A program made the position numbers and the translations under genes. DNA of 42,791 nt, taken from assembly GCA_023418755.1 (NCBI GenBank), contig JAEZZE010000125.1:1-42791 (forward strand), written 5' to 3'. Shown here piece after piece: positions 31,367-39,745 of this stretch; position 1 is the stretch's first letter; the number at the start of each line of letters is the position of its first letter. The stretch is from Bacillota bacterium (GTDB lineage: Bacteria; Bacillota; Bacilli; Paenibacillales; Paenibacillaceae). The notes under the pieces were generated by a model. The model did not search any database, was not told the origin of the DNA, and saw only the letters and a list, made by a program, of their open reading frames with translations.

Positions 31367-33985
31367 CTATAAAGCGAATTTTCCGTAAAACGCGTTGCGG
31401 TAGACGTCGGCCAGTTCGGTAACCAGAGGCATGCGCGGGTTCGCCGTCGTACATTGGTCCTCGAACGCCCGGTCGGCCAAATAGTCGACTTTGCTCTCGA
31501 AGTCGTTCGGATCGAAGCCGAGCGCCTGGAACGATTCCGGTATGTCGAGCGAGCGGTTCAGCTTGCGGATCGCGCCGATCAAGCCGGCGACGCCCTCCTC
31601 GGTCGTGCCGCAGGGGAGTCCGAGCATTCTGGCAATGTCGGCATAACGCTTGTCGGCGACGAAGTGATCGTATTTCGGGAACGAAGCGAACTTCGTCGGC
31701 TTCTCGGCGTTATAGCGGATGACGTGCGGCATCAGAATCGCGTTCGTGCGGCCGTGCGCCGTATGGTACTGTCCGCCCCACTTATGGGCCAGGCTGTGGT
31801 TGATGCCGAGAAATGCATTGGCGAAGGCCATGCCTGCGATCGTCGAGGCGTTGTGCATTTTCTCGCGCGCTTTCGGATCGGCCTTATGGTACGAAGCCTC
31901 CAGATTCTCGAATACGAGCTGGATCGCCTTGAGCGCCAATCCGTCCGTGTAGTCGTTGGCCATGACCGATACGTACGACTCGATCGCGTGCGTCAGCACG
32001 TCCATGCCGGTGTCGGCGACCGCCGTCTTCGGCAGGCTGTAGACGTAATCCGGGTCGATGATCGCGACGTCCGGAGTCAGCTCGTAGTCGGCGAGCGGAT
32101 ATTTCGTATTGCCCTTGTTCTTGTCGGTGATGACGGCGAACGAGGTCACTTCCGATCCGGTGCCCGAAGTCGTCGGGATGGCGACGAATTTCGCCTTGCG
32201 GCCGAGCCGCGGATATTTGTAGATCCGCTTGCGGATGTCGAGGAACTTCATCTTCAGCGAATCGAAGCTCGTATCCGGATATTCGTAGAACAGCCACATC
32301 GCCTTCGCCGCGTCCATCGGCGAGCCGCCGCCGAGCGCGACGATGCAGTCCGGCTTGAACCGGGCCATCATCCGCGTGCCGCGCTCCACCGTATCCGTCG
32401 ACGGGTCGGGCTCGACCTCGGAGAAGATTTCGATCGCGACCGGCATCGCCCTTTTCCGAAGATAGTATTCGACCTTCTCCACGTAACCCAGGCTGACCAT
32501 CGCGGCGTCGGTGACGATCATCACCCGCGCGATGTCCGGCATTTTCTCCAAATATTGCGTCGCTCCGCGTTCGAAGTACACTTTCGGCGGCACCTTGAAC
32601 CACTGCATGTTCAGCGTGCGATAGGCGACCCGCTTCAGGTTCACCAGGTTGACCGCGGTGACGTTCGACGTCGTCGAGTTCTGGCCGTACGAGCCGCAGC
32701 CGAGCGTCAGCGACGGCAGGTTCGTGTTGTAGATGTCGCCGATCGCGCCGTGCGTCGACGGAGCGTTCACGATGATGCGTCCGGTTTGCAGACGGGCCGA
32801 GAATGCCGCGATGACTTCCTGGTCGTTCGAATGGATGACCGACGAGTGGCCCATTCCGCCGAAAGCGACGACCTGCGCGGCCCGCTCGATGCCTTGCTCG
32901 GCGTTTTTGACCTTATAGCAGGCAAGCACGGGGCTCAGCTTCTCGGCGGATAACGGATGCTTGTCTCCGACGCCGGCCAATTCCGCGACCAATATTTTCG
33001 TGCCGGCCGGCACCGCGACCCCGGCCATCTCGGCGATTTTCGTCGCCGGTTGGCCGACGATGACCGCGTTTACTGCGCATTTCTCGGAGTTGATGACCAG
33101 GCCGGATACTTTCTCCGTTTCTTCCTTGTTCAAGAAATAGCAGCCGAGCTGGGTCATTTTCTTTTTCGCCGCCGCATAGATCGGTTCGTCGAGAATGACC
33201 GCCTGCTCCGAAGCGCAGATCATGCCGTTGTCGAATGTTTTGGATAAGATCAGGTCCGTAATCGCCTGGTCCAGATCCGCCGTCCGCTCAATGAAGCAAG
33301 GCACGTTGCCGGGACCGACGCCGAGCGCCGGCTTGCCGGTGCTGTACGCCGCCTTGACCATCGCCGAGCCGCCGGTCGCGAGCACGAGCGCCACGTCCCG
33401 ATGGTTCATGAGCTGCTGCGTCGCCTCTACGGACGGATGCTCGATCCATTGGATGCAGTGCTCCGGAGCGCCCGCCTCCACAGCCGCCTCGAGCAGCGTC
33501 TTCGCCGCTTCCCGGCTGGATTTCTGCGCCGAAGGATGGAAGGCGAAGATGATCGGGTTGCGCGTCTTGGCGGCAATCAGCGCCTTGAACATCGTCGTGG
33601 ACGTCGGATTGGTCACCGGCGTAATTCCTGCGATCACCCCGACCGGCTCGGCGACGACGCGATAATTCTCGTATGGATTGTCCTCGATGACGCCGACCGT
33701 CTTCTCGTTCTTGATGCTATGGTAGATGTATTCGGTGGCGAAGATGTTTTTCGTGATTTTGTCCTCGTACACGCCGCGTCCGGTTTCCTCTACCGCCAAT
33801 TTCGCAAGCGGCATATGCTTATCCAGGCCGGCCAGCGCCATTTTCTGCACGATCTCGTTGACGGCATCCTGATCCAGCCGCATGTATTCTTCTTGGGCCT
33901 GCTTGGCTCTGGCGGTCAGCAGATTGACTTCTTTCTGGGCGGCGACGAACGTTTCCTGAACCTGCTCCTTGGCTGCCATGGGCAT
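31367..33985 (-). CDS. adhE: Bifunctional acetaldehyde-CoA/alcohol dehydrogenase AdhE
   Basis: An 872-residue fusion. The N-terminal CoA-acylating aldehyde dehydrogenase (about residues 1-440) has its catalytic Cys in NGMICASEQ. The C-terminal iron-dependent alcohol dehydrogenase (about 460-872) has metal ligands in THAIESY, NHSLAHKWGG and HTAHGR. It turns acetyl-CoA into ethanol and regenerates NAD+, balancing the acetyl-CoA made by PflB. AAGGAGG precedes ATG 33985 by four bases; ATG 33979 is equally plausible. It sits 18 bases after the second hemerythrin gene. Confidence 0.95.
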   Translation of the reverse strand: MPMAAKEQVQETFVAAQKEVNLLTARAKQAQEEYMRLDQDAVNEIVQKMALAGLDKHMPLAKLAVEETGRGVYEDKITKNIFATEYIYHSIKNEKTVGVIEDNPYENYRVVAEPVGVIAGITPVTNPTSTTMFKALIAAKTRNPIIFAFHPSAQKSSREAAKTLLEAAVEAGAPEHCIQWIEHPSVEATQQLMNHRDVALVLATGGSAMVKAAYSTGKPALGVGPGNVPCFIERTADLDQAITDLILSKTFDNGMICASEQAVILDEPIYAAAKKKMTQLGCYFLNKEETEKVSGLVINSEKCAVNAVIVGQPATKIAEMAGVAVPAGTKILVAELAGVGDKHPLSAEKLSPVLACYKVKNAEQGIERAAQVVAFGGMGHSSVIHSNDQEVIAAFSARLQTGRIIVNAPSTHGAIGDIYNTNLPSLTLGCGSYGQNSTTSNVTAVNLVNLKRVAYRTLNMQWFKVPPKVYFERGATQYLEKMPDIARVMIVTDAAMVSLGYVEKVEYYLRKRAMPVAIEIFSEVEPDPSTDTVERGTRMMARFKPDCIVALGGGSPMDAAKAMWLFYEYPDTSFDSLKMKFLDIRKRIYKYPRLGRKAKFVAIPTTSGTGSEVTSFAVITDKNKGNTKYPLADYELTPDVAIIDPDYVYSLPKTAVADTGMDVLTHAIESYVSVMANDYTDGLALKAIQLVFENLEASYHKADPKAREKMHNASTIAGMAFANAFLGINHSLAHKWGGQYHTAHGRTNAILMPHVIRYNAEKPTKFASFPKYDHFVADKRYADIARMLGLPCGTTEEGVAGLIGAIRKLNRSLDIPESFQALGFDPNDFESKVDYLADRAFEDQCTTANPRMPLVTELADVYRNAFYGKFAL

Positions 33986-34003
33986 CGTTCCTCCTTCGAT
34001 TGG

Positions 34004-34492
34004 TTAAGATCCGATGTACTCGATTTCTTCCAACAAGCGTTCGGCTGCCGGAACGACCGTCTCGTTCTCGACCCGAAAATGCTCGGCGATAATCATAAGC
34101 ACCTGAAGCAGGCGCGAAAGGCAATCTTCCGGGGACTCCCCGTTGCTTACGGCCGCCATGTACGCGTCGTAAAATTGGCAGGCGATCGCGTCCTCCTGCT
34201 CGAGCACCGCCGCCGGCCCCATTCTTCCTCCGCAGATGGCGGATCGGGCGATCGGATAGATGATCTGCTTTTCTTTGGCCAAATGAGCCTTCCAGTCACT
34301 CATAAAAGCGACGAACTTCTCGTGCACGCCGCGATGGTGCGCTCCCCAGAACGGGTAATCGAAGTTGCCGGGGTTCCACCGCATGAGCCTGCATAATTCG
34401 AGAAGCCTGTCGTAAAGCGCGTCGTGTTCTTCCTTCCACTGGTCGTACCTCATATACAAAGCGTAGAGGGGAGAATTGACCGTGTGGGGCAT
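34004..34492 (-). CDS. Hemerythrin-like (HHE domain) protein, second in operon
   Basis: A 162-residue all-helical protein with hemerythrin-type ligand patterns. Helix 1 has EEHDAL, helix 2 has HLAKE followed by QIIYP, and helix 4 has EHFRVENE. The helix 3 histidine appears replaced (LEQEDAI), so one iron ligand may be an acid. Bacterial hemerythrins bind O2 or NO at a diiron site in the cytoplasm. Its position directly ahead of adhE and pflB suggests sensing or scavenging of oxygen, or iron delivery to AdhE; this is inference. AAGGAG lies upstream of the ATG. Confidence 0.75.
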   Translation of the reverse strand: MPHTVNSPLYALYMRYDQWKEEHDALYDRLLELCRLMRWNPGNFDYPFWGAHHRGVHEKFVAFMSDWKAHLAKEKQIIYPIARSAICGGRMGPAAVLEQEDAIACQFYDAYMAAVSNGESPEDCLSRLLQVLMIIAEHFRVENETVVPAAERLLEEIEYIGS

Positions 34493-34548
34493 CTAAAACA
34501 CTCCTTTTCTCGTAGTCGCCTTCCGGCCGCTCGGTTTGCCGGGTATGC

Positions 34549-35070
34549 CTAGAAACCGTAAGCGTTGGATCTGTCCGTCAAATCCAGCATAATCTCGTCT
34601 TCTTCCCGAAAACGATTGTTCAACACCGCGTAAGCTTGAATCAGATAGGAGGTCATCTTGCGGGCTTCCTCCCGCCCGATCGGATACTCGGCCTTCTCCA
34701 GCGTGCGCATAAACGTTCGCAAATACTGGTCGGCCAGCTCGTACTCCTGTTCCATGAGCAAGAACAAATCCGGCTCCGCTCCGAGATACGACGCCGCTTG
34801 CGGGAACAGCTCGGAATCCTCCCACTTGGTATGGGCGATCCAGTGTCTCATGAACATTTTGACGCAATCGTGGAGCTGGCGGATTTCGCGATTCAGCCTT
34901 TTCTCCTCGGGATCGTTGCGGACGACGCAGGCTTGATCGTAAATGTTTCTCAATTCATCCTTTAGCGTTTCGTGTTCTTGCCGCGCCCGGGCAACGGAGG
35001 ATTCGAGCATCCTCTCGCGCATCTCTTCGGTAATCGCGACAGGGTCGACAGCGACGTGCAGTTTTACCAC
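34549..35070 (-). CDS. Hemerythrin-like protein, first gene of the Fnr-controlled operon
   Basis: A 173-residue helical protein related to its neighbour. The helix 1 motif (QEHETL) and helix 2 motif (HTKWEDSELFP) are clear. Helices 3 and 4 have lost histidines (EQEYEL and NNRFREEDE), so a canonical diiron site is doubtful. The start is GTG at 35070, with AAGGGA nine bases upstream. The longer open frame to 35196 cannot be coding because the Fnr box and the -10 of the promoter lie within it. It is 56 bases ahead of the second hemerythrin gene. Confidence 0.72.
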   Translation of the reverse strand: MVKLHVAVDPVAITEEMRERMLESSVARARQEHETLKDELRNIYDQACVVRNDPEEKRLNREIRQLHDCVKMFMRHWIAHTKWEDSELFPQAASYLGAEPDLFLLMEQEYELADQYLRTFMRTLEKAEYPIGREEARKMTSYLIQAYAVLNNRFREEDEIMLDLTDRSNAYGF

Positions 35071-35100
35071 GGGATCACTTCCCTTCGTCTTCTTGACCCC

Positions 35101-35143
35101 AGTATATACCGGCTTCTCGATATTACTTGTGAATTTAATCACA
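35101..35143 (-). promoter_or_regulatory. Class II Fnr-dependent promoter of the hemerythrin-adhE-pfl operon
   Basis: A perfect Fnr box TGTGA-N6-TCACA lies at 35128-35143 and TATACT at 35106-35101 on the minus strand. A start seven bases after the -10 puts the box centre about 41 bases upstream, the normal spot for Fnr replacing the -35 contact. No good -35 hexamer is present, as expected for an activated promoter. Confidence 0.85.
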
Positions 35144-35220
35144 TTGTAACAAACAATTCTTAACCGGAAGGGGAATTGGACACAGGTTTGACGCAATTGG
35201 CGAGTTTCGCGAGGCGCTGG

Positions 35221-35395
35221 CGATGATTTAGTTCGCTTGCAGCACGCGCGGCGCCACTATGTGTTGGAACAAGGGCGATGACGACGAATTAGCTCGCGGG
35301 ACGGTACTATGGACCGGATCACGGGGCGATTGCGACGAATTAGCTCGTGGGACGGTAATATCGGTTGGGTCACGGGGCGATGACGATGGATTGGA
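35221..35395. repeat. 51-bp degenerate tandem repeat in a gene-free stretch
   Basis: Units starting at 35276 and 35327 share CGACGAATTAGCTCG, GGGACGGTA and TCACGGGG at the same offsets; a partial copy starts at 35378 and a more diverged one at 35221. A minus-strand frame reads 17-residue repeats (SPRDP...TVPRANSS) but starts inside a terminator. The rest of 35071-35772 holds the Fnr promoter, the terminator at 35501 and the TATCTC microsatellite; no other gene is supported. Confidence 0.6.
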
Positions 35396-35500
35396 ACTTG
35401 AGAGGCGCTGCCCCTTCGATCTACTCGAGGGGGAACACACCTTGTAGATTTCTAGCGGCAAATCCGCTTTAAATTCGCTGCCGTAGCAATATCGAGCAAT

Positions 35501-35541
35501 AAAAAAAGGATGTGCCCTCCTTCGCAGAGGCTGCATCCTTA
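35501..35541 (-). terminator. Rho-independent terminator downstream of the anti-sigma gene
   Basis: On the minus strand AGGATGCAGCCTC and GGAGGGCACATCCT form a stem with small internal mismatches and loop TGCGAA, followed by seven T (35507-35501). It probably ends the sigma/anti-sigma transcript. Confidence 0.8.
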
Positions 35542-35638
35542 ATGCCATTAACTATTGTCGACTAACCGCGCCCCATCCACGCACGCACTCACTCACTCAC
35601 CCCCACTCTCCGCACACGCATTCACCCACTCCTTTTCC

Positions 35639-35730
35639 CCTTCTATCTCTATCTCTATCTCTATCTCTATCTCTATCTCATTCTCTATCTCTATCTCTAT
35701 CTCTATGTCTATCTCTATGTCTATCTCCTT
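35639..35730. repeat. TATCTC hexanucleotide microsatellite
   Basis: About fifteen units of CTATCT run from 35639 to 35730, interrupted by one CATTCT and two GTCTAT variants. It lies between the anti-sigma gene's stop and its terminator, so in the 3' untranslated region of that mRNA it would read as repeated GAGATA. It is not coding on the evidence available. Confidence 0.9.
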
Positions 35731-35772
35731 GCCAACCTGTCATCTGCCGCGCGTACACACTTCTTTACGCTC

Positions 35773-36759
35773 TCACTCTTCAACTCTCGCCAGCCGAACA
35801 AGAGCGCTGTCCGGAGTCGTCGGGAGCTCGCTGCCGCCTTTCGGCTCGATCGTAAAACGCAGAACATCGGGCGGCGCCATTTCGCGAAAGCGCGAGTACA
35901 AATGTCCCTGCCCGCTGTGGAACTCCAGCAAACCGAGGTTCATTAAGCGGCTGCTGCTGTCCGCCCAGGCTTGCACGTCGCTCGCGTCGGATTCGACCAC
36001 GCCTTCCAGCAGCACGAACAGCTCCTTCGTATCGGCATTGATCCATACCGTTAGGCTGCGCCGCGGCTTGATCGCCGAAGCGGGCACGGGCCATGCCGCC
36101 GCGATATCCGTCGACGAAATGACGCGGGTTCCGGGAAGCTCCATCAGCCTCGCCCCTTCCGGCACATGTATCCTCGCGTAATGCCGCGCTTCTAGCGAAG
36201 TCGCGACGACGGGCTCCTCCTGGGTTGCCGGATACTTAAACAAGCCGATCAAAGCGAACCCAAGCAGCGCCGCGCATACGAAAGCCGCCGCCATTCTCCC
36301 CGGCCTGCGCTTCGCTCGGCGGAACAAAGCCCGCAAAGCCATCCTCCGGCGCAGCGAACGGTACACGCTGGATGCCGGCTCCTGCTGGCCCGAGTCAACT
36401 TCCCCTGATTCCTGCCGACCAACAATCCCCCCAGCCTTTTGCGAACCGCTTTTCTCCTTAGGCGTTTCCACTTCGACAATCGCTTCAGCCGTTTCCCGGT
36501 GGACAGTCGCCTCCGTCGCTTTCCGATCCATTGCCGGCTCTGCCGCATCCCGAACTAGAGTTGCTTCCGCCGCTCCCGGAACGGAGCCAGCATAGCCTGT
36601 CGGCATACCGATCAGCTCTGCCCAATGCTTGCAGGCGCCGCGGCAGACGGAGCAGCTCTCCGCATGTCTCTCCATAGCCTCCGCCGCAGCGCTGCCCAAT
36701 TTGCCGAGATGATAGTCGACCCAACGCTCATCCGGTATGCCGCAATATCTGCCCAGCAT
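35773..36759 (-). CDS. Anti-sigma factor with zinc-finger-like N-terminus
   Basis: A 328-residue single-pass membrane protein. The N-terminal ~45 residues carry the anti-sigma zinc-binding pattern H-x3-C-x2-C (HAESCSVC). A low-complexity Ala/Glu/Thr region follows (about 58-135). One membrane helix lies around 165-183, and the extracytoplasmic domain after it is of the kind fused to RskA/RsiW-like anti-sigma factors (EARHYARIHVPEGARLMELPGT...). It should hold the upstream ECF sigma factor at the membrane until regulated proteolysis. GGAGGAGG precedes the ATG, which starts one base after the sigma stop codon, so the two are made together. Confidence 0.8.
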   Translation of the reverse strand: MLGRYCGIPDERWVDYHLGKLGSAAAEAMERHAESCSVCRGACKHWAELIGMPTGYAGSVPGAAEATLVRDAAEPAMDRKATEATVHRETAEAIVEVETPKEKSGSQKAGGIVGRQESGEVDSGQQEPASSVYRSLRRRMALRALFRRAKRRPGRMAAAFVCAALLGFALIGLFKYPATQEEPVVATSLEARHYARIHVPEGARLMELPGTRVISSTDIAAAWPVPASAIKPRRSLTVWINADTKELFVLLEGVVESDASDVQAWADSSSRLMNLGLLEFHSGQGHLYSRFREMAPPDVLRFTIEPKGGSELPTTPDSALVRLARVEE

Positions 36760-36760
36760 A

Positions 36761-37381
36761 TCAGCCTCCTCCTCTCGGGCCGTCCGACCAGCCGAGACGC
36801 TCCATCGCTTTGTGCAAATGGTTCAAGCCGTAGCGAACGCGCGACTTGACCGTGCCGATCGGGACCCGCCACACGTCCGCCAGCTCCTTGCGCGTGCGAT
36901 CCCCGAAATACACTTCGGCCAGCGTCTGCCGCTGCACGCCGTCCAGCTCGGCCAGCGCCTGCCTGAGCGCCTCCCCTTCCATCTTCGCCAACACTCGTTG
37001 CTCCGGAAGCGCCGCCTCCCCTGCCCAAGCAAGCCTGCGCTGCTCGAACGGAGTCTCGCGCTGCTCCAGCACGATCCGTTGGCGCTTGCGAAGACGATCC
37101 ATGCACCGGCTCTTCGTCAGCACGGCAAGCCAGGCTTCGACCGAGCCTCTCTCCGGAGAATATTTCTCCGGCTGCGAGATAACGGTCAGCAGCACGTCAT
37201 GGCAGACATCCTCCATCTCCATCCGGTCTCCCCCTAGAAGCTTGCCGGCGATACCCATGACAAAAGGAGCAGCTTGGCCGTAGAAGCGGTCGAACGCCTC
37301 CATCGAGCCCTCTCGCATTCGCGAAAACAATTCGAACAGATCCTCGCGCCCTTTCCGGCCAGGGACCGTGCTCATGTTCAT
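36761..37381 (-). CDS. ECF-type RNA polymerase sigma factor
   Basis: A 207-residue sigma-70 family protein with only regions 2 and 4. Region 2 spans about residues 15-90 (FDRFYGQAAPFVMGIAGKLL, then MEDVCHDVLLTVI, then VEAWLAVLTKSRCMDRLRKR). Region 4 spans about 140-190 (LAEVYFGDRTRKELADVWRVPIG, then TVKSRVRYGLNHL). ATG 37381 follows GGAGG by four bases; ATG 37375 is an alternative. It is co-expressed with the anti-sigma factor and divergent from the NEW3/ABC operon, which may be its target. A clear autoregulatory -35/-10 was not found. Confidence 0.88.
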   Translation of the reverse strand: MNMSTVPGRKGREDLFELFSRMREGSMEAFDRFYGQAAPFVMGIAGKLLGGDRMEMEDVCHDVLLTVISQPEKYSPERGSVEAWLAVLTKSRCMDRLRKRQRIVLEQRETPFEQRRLAWAGEAALPEQRVLAKMEGEALRQALAELDGVQRQTLAEVYFGDRTRKELADVWRVPIGTVKSRVRYGLNHLHKAMERLGWSDGPRGGG

Positions 37382-37505
37382 CGCACCTCCGCAAAGTCTT
37401 TTCGAGACTAAATTATCAGATAGCCGCCTCCGTGAAAACCGGCCGTGCGTTTTTTTATCTTCCTTTAAGCTTCCTCTAAGCAATTTTTTAACTTTCGGCT
37501 AAATC

Positions 37506-37517
37506 CGTTCGCGAACG
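37506..37517. promoter_or_regulatory. 12-bp perfect palindrome between the sigma gene and the NEW3/ABC operon
   Basis: CGTTCGCGAACG is self-complementary and lies about 55 bases upstream of the NEW3 gene start. It is a possible operator in the divergent region; short CG-rich palindromes also arise by chance. Confidence 0.3.
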
Positions 37518-37571
37518 TCGGGCGTAATAAGGGTGAACACCACATTTTGGTTCTGAGGGGGATATGTTGTC

Positions 37572-38729
37572 ATGAAAAAACGGATCAGACCCTTATCCGG
37601 AGCGCTCGCCTTAACGCTGCTGCTTGGCGCTCTCGCAGGCGGAGCGTCGCTGGCGGCGGCCGCGCCGCTGCTGAAGCTGTTCACGCCGTACACCTATTTA
37701 TCGGTGTCGCCGGGAGAGACGATCTCCTATTCGGTCGACGTCATCAACGATTCCGACGAAATCCGTTCGGCCGACGTCGCGCTCGATGTCGGGAGCCTTA
37801 ATTGGAAATACGAGCTGACGGCCGGCGGGAACCGCATCCGGCAAATTTCCGTCAAGCCCGGAGAGTCGCAGACGCTCAGCCTGAGCCTGACCGTGCCTTT
37901 GGAGGTCAACAAGGGCGATTATTCGTTTAAGCTGAACGCCGGGGATTTCGGCACCCTTCCGCTGAAGGTGAACGTGGCGGAGCAAGGCTCCTACAAATCC
38001 GAGCTGTCGGTCGATCAGCCGAACCGCGAAGGCCACGCCGACTCCAAGTTCACGTACGGCCTGACGCTCGATAACCGGACCGCCTCCGAGCAGCAGTATG
38101 CGCTGAGCGCGGAAGCTCCGGCGGGCTGGGACGTCCGCTTCTCCGTCAGCGGCAGCAACGTCACGTCCGTCGATGTGGATCCGGGCAGCTCCAAAACGAT
38201 CAGCCTGGACGTCACTCCTGCGGAAAATGCCGCCGCCGACACGTACCCGATCGTCGTTCAAGCGGCCAGCGGAAGCTCGTCGGCACAGGCGCAGGTGGAA
38301 GCGGCGATTACCGGATCGTACGGCCTGACGCTCAGCACGGCCGACGAGCGGCTCAGCGCCGACATTACCGCCGGCAAAACGCGCAATCTCGAGCTTGTCG
38401 TCAAAAATACGGGCTCCGCGGAATTGACCGACGTCAGCCTGAGCGGACAGCTTCCCGCCAATTGGGAAGTGACGTTCGAGCCGAAGACGATCCGTTCTAT
38501 CGCGGCGGGCCAGTCCGTTCCGGTCACCGCCACGGTCAAAGCCTCCGACAAAGCGCTGGCCGGCGACTATGTCGCCAACCTGACCGCAAGCTCGACGGAA
38601 AAAACGGCCTCCGCCATGCTCCGCGTCACCGTTGAAACGTCCGTGCTGTGGGGCTGGATCGGGGTGTTGATCGTCCTCGTCGTGCTGGCCGGCATCTACG
38701 GTTTGTTCCGGAAATACGGGAGGCGGTAA
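37572..38729 (+). CDS. NEW3-domain extracytoplasmic membrane protein (COG1470-like)
   Basis: A 385-residue exported protein. The signal peptide spans residues 1-31 (cut near AAAA-PLL). Three immunoglobulin-like repeats follow, of which the last two match NPCBM-associated NEW3 domains (APAGWDVRFSVSG and LPANWEVTFEPKTI are the signature strands). One C-terminal membrane helix (about 357-378) leaves a basic end. Such proteins are regularly encoded just before an ABC-2 ATPase and permease in Firmicutes, and are presumed to work with the exporter at the cell surface. Its substrate is unknown. GAGGGGG lies about ten bases upstream of the ATG; the next gene starts two bases after its stop. Confidence 0.85.
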   Translation: MKKRIRPLSGALALTLLLGALAGGASLAAAAPLLKLFTPYTYLSVSPGETISYSVDVINDSDEIRSADVALDVGSLNWKYELTAGGNRIRQISVKPGESQTLSLSLTVPLEVNKGDYSFKLNAGDFGTLPLKVNVAEQGSYKSELSVDQPNREGHADSKFTYGLTLDNRTASEQQYALSAEAPAGWDVRFSVSGSNVTSVDVDPGSSKTISLDVTPAENAAADTYPIVVQAASGSSSAQAQVEAAITGSYGLTLSTADERLSADITAGKTRNLELVVKNTGSAELTDVSLSGQLPANWEVTFEPKTIRSIAAGQSVPVTATVKASDKALAGDYVANLTASSTEKTASAMLRVTVETSVLWGWIGVLIVLVVLAGIYGLFRKYGRR

Positions 38730-38731
38730 AC

Positions 38732-39745
38732 GTGACTACGATCGAAGCGGCCGAACCGGTCATTCAGCTTAAAAACCTGTCGAAAACGTACGGAGACTTT
38801 ACCGCTGTCGACCGTCTGAATCTGAACATCTATCCGGGCGAAATTTACGGCCTGCTCGGCCCCAACGGCGCCGGCAAAACGACGACCATCCTGATGATGC
38901 TCGGCCTGAGCGAGCCGGCGTCGGGAGAAGCGTTCGTCTGCGGCATCGACGCGACCCGCAATCCGATGCAGGTCAAGCGCAAGGTCGGGTATATGCCGGA
39001 CGACGTCGGATTTTACGAGGATCGGTCGGCGCTGGACAATCTCGTCTATACGGCAAGGCTTAACCGCATCCCCGAAGCGGAGGCGAGAAGCCGCGCGCTT
39101 CTGCTGCTCGAGCGCGTCGGGCTGGCGGAGGCCGCGCACAAGCGGGCCGGCACGTTCTCGCGGGGGATGCGCCAGCGGCTCGGGTTGGCGGACGTGCTGA
39201 TCAAAAATCCGCAGGTCATCATCCTCGACGAGCCGACGCTCGGCATCGACCCCGAAGGAGTGCGAGAGCTGCTCGCGCTCATTCGCGACCTGAGCCGCAA
39301 CGAGGGGCTGACCGTCCTTCTGTCGTCCCACCATCTGCACCAGGTGCAGCAAATTTGCGATCGCGTCGGCTTGTTCGTCCAAGGCAAGCTGATCGCCTCC
39401 GGAGACATCGATACATTGTCCCGCCAGCTTGACGGCGCGCCGACGTACCGGATCGAGCTGGACGTCTCGCCGTGGGGCGAGACTCTCGAAGACGCCCTGC
39501 GCGGCGTCGAAGGCGTAACCGACGTACGGCTTAAGCCCGGCGACAGTCTGGCGGACAGCGCCCGTCAAGACGCGGACGGCGTCACCGCCATCGTCTCGGG
39601 CGCGACGGATATGACCGCGGCGCTGACGAAAGCGGTCATCGCCTCCGGCGCGTCCCTGCTTGGCGTACGTCCTCTCCGCTACGGACTGGACGACATTTAT
39701 CACCGTTATTTCGAAGGAGGCGAGACGCGTGAGCGCTTGGGTTAA
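38732..39745 (+). CDS. ABC transporter ATP-binding protein
   Basis: A 337-residue ABC ATPase of the ABC-2 export class. Walker A GPNGAGKTT, signature FSRGMRQRLGLAD, Walker B VIILDEPTLGIDP and the switch SSHH are all present. About 100 residues at the C-terminus form the family's accessory domain. The start is GTG at 38732, with GGGAGGCGG five bases upstream. Its end overlaps the permease start by 17 bases. It works with the NEW3 protein and the following permease. Confidence 0.9.
   Translation: MTTIEAAEPVIQLKNLSKTYGDFTAVDRLNLNIYPGEIYGLLGPNGAGKTTTILMMLGLSEPASGEAFVCGIDATRNPMQVKRKVGYMPDDVGFYEDRSALDNLVYTARLNRIPEAEARSRALLLLERVGLAEAAHKRAGTFSRGMRQRLGLADVLIKNPQVIILDEPTLGIDPEGVRELLALIRDLSRNEGLTVLLSSHHLHQVQQICDRVGLFVQGKLIASGDIDTLSRQLDGAPTYRIELDVSPWGETLEDALRGVEGVTDVRLKPGDSLADSARQDADGVTAIVSGATDMTAALTKAVIASGASLLGVRPLRYGLDDIYHRYFEGGETRERLG

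Noticed and set aside
31454..32953. 499-codon plus-strand open frame
   Set aside because: Antisense to adhE, which has full family motifs. The translation is low-complexity Arg/Val/Asp-rich with no recognisable domain.
34549..35196. Longer N-terminus for the first hemerythrin-like protein
   Set aside because: It would include the Fnr box and promoter inside the coding region; GTG 35070 has a ribosome site and fits the family start.
35228..35548. 106-codon minus-strand frame with SPRDP-TVPRANSS repeats
   Set aside because: Its only ATG lies within the terminator hairpin of the anti-sigma transcript, and no internal start with a ribosome site was found. It is kept only as a DNA repeat.
35555..36181. 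Plus-strand frame with Ile-Ser repeats
   Set aside because: Translation of the TATCTC microsatellite, and antisense to the anti-sigma gene.
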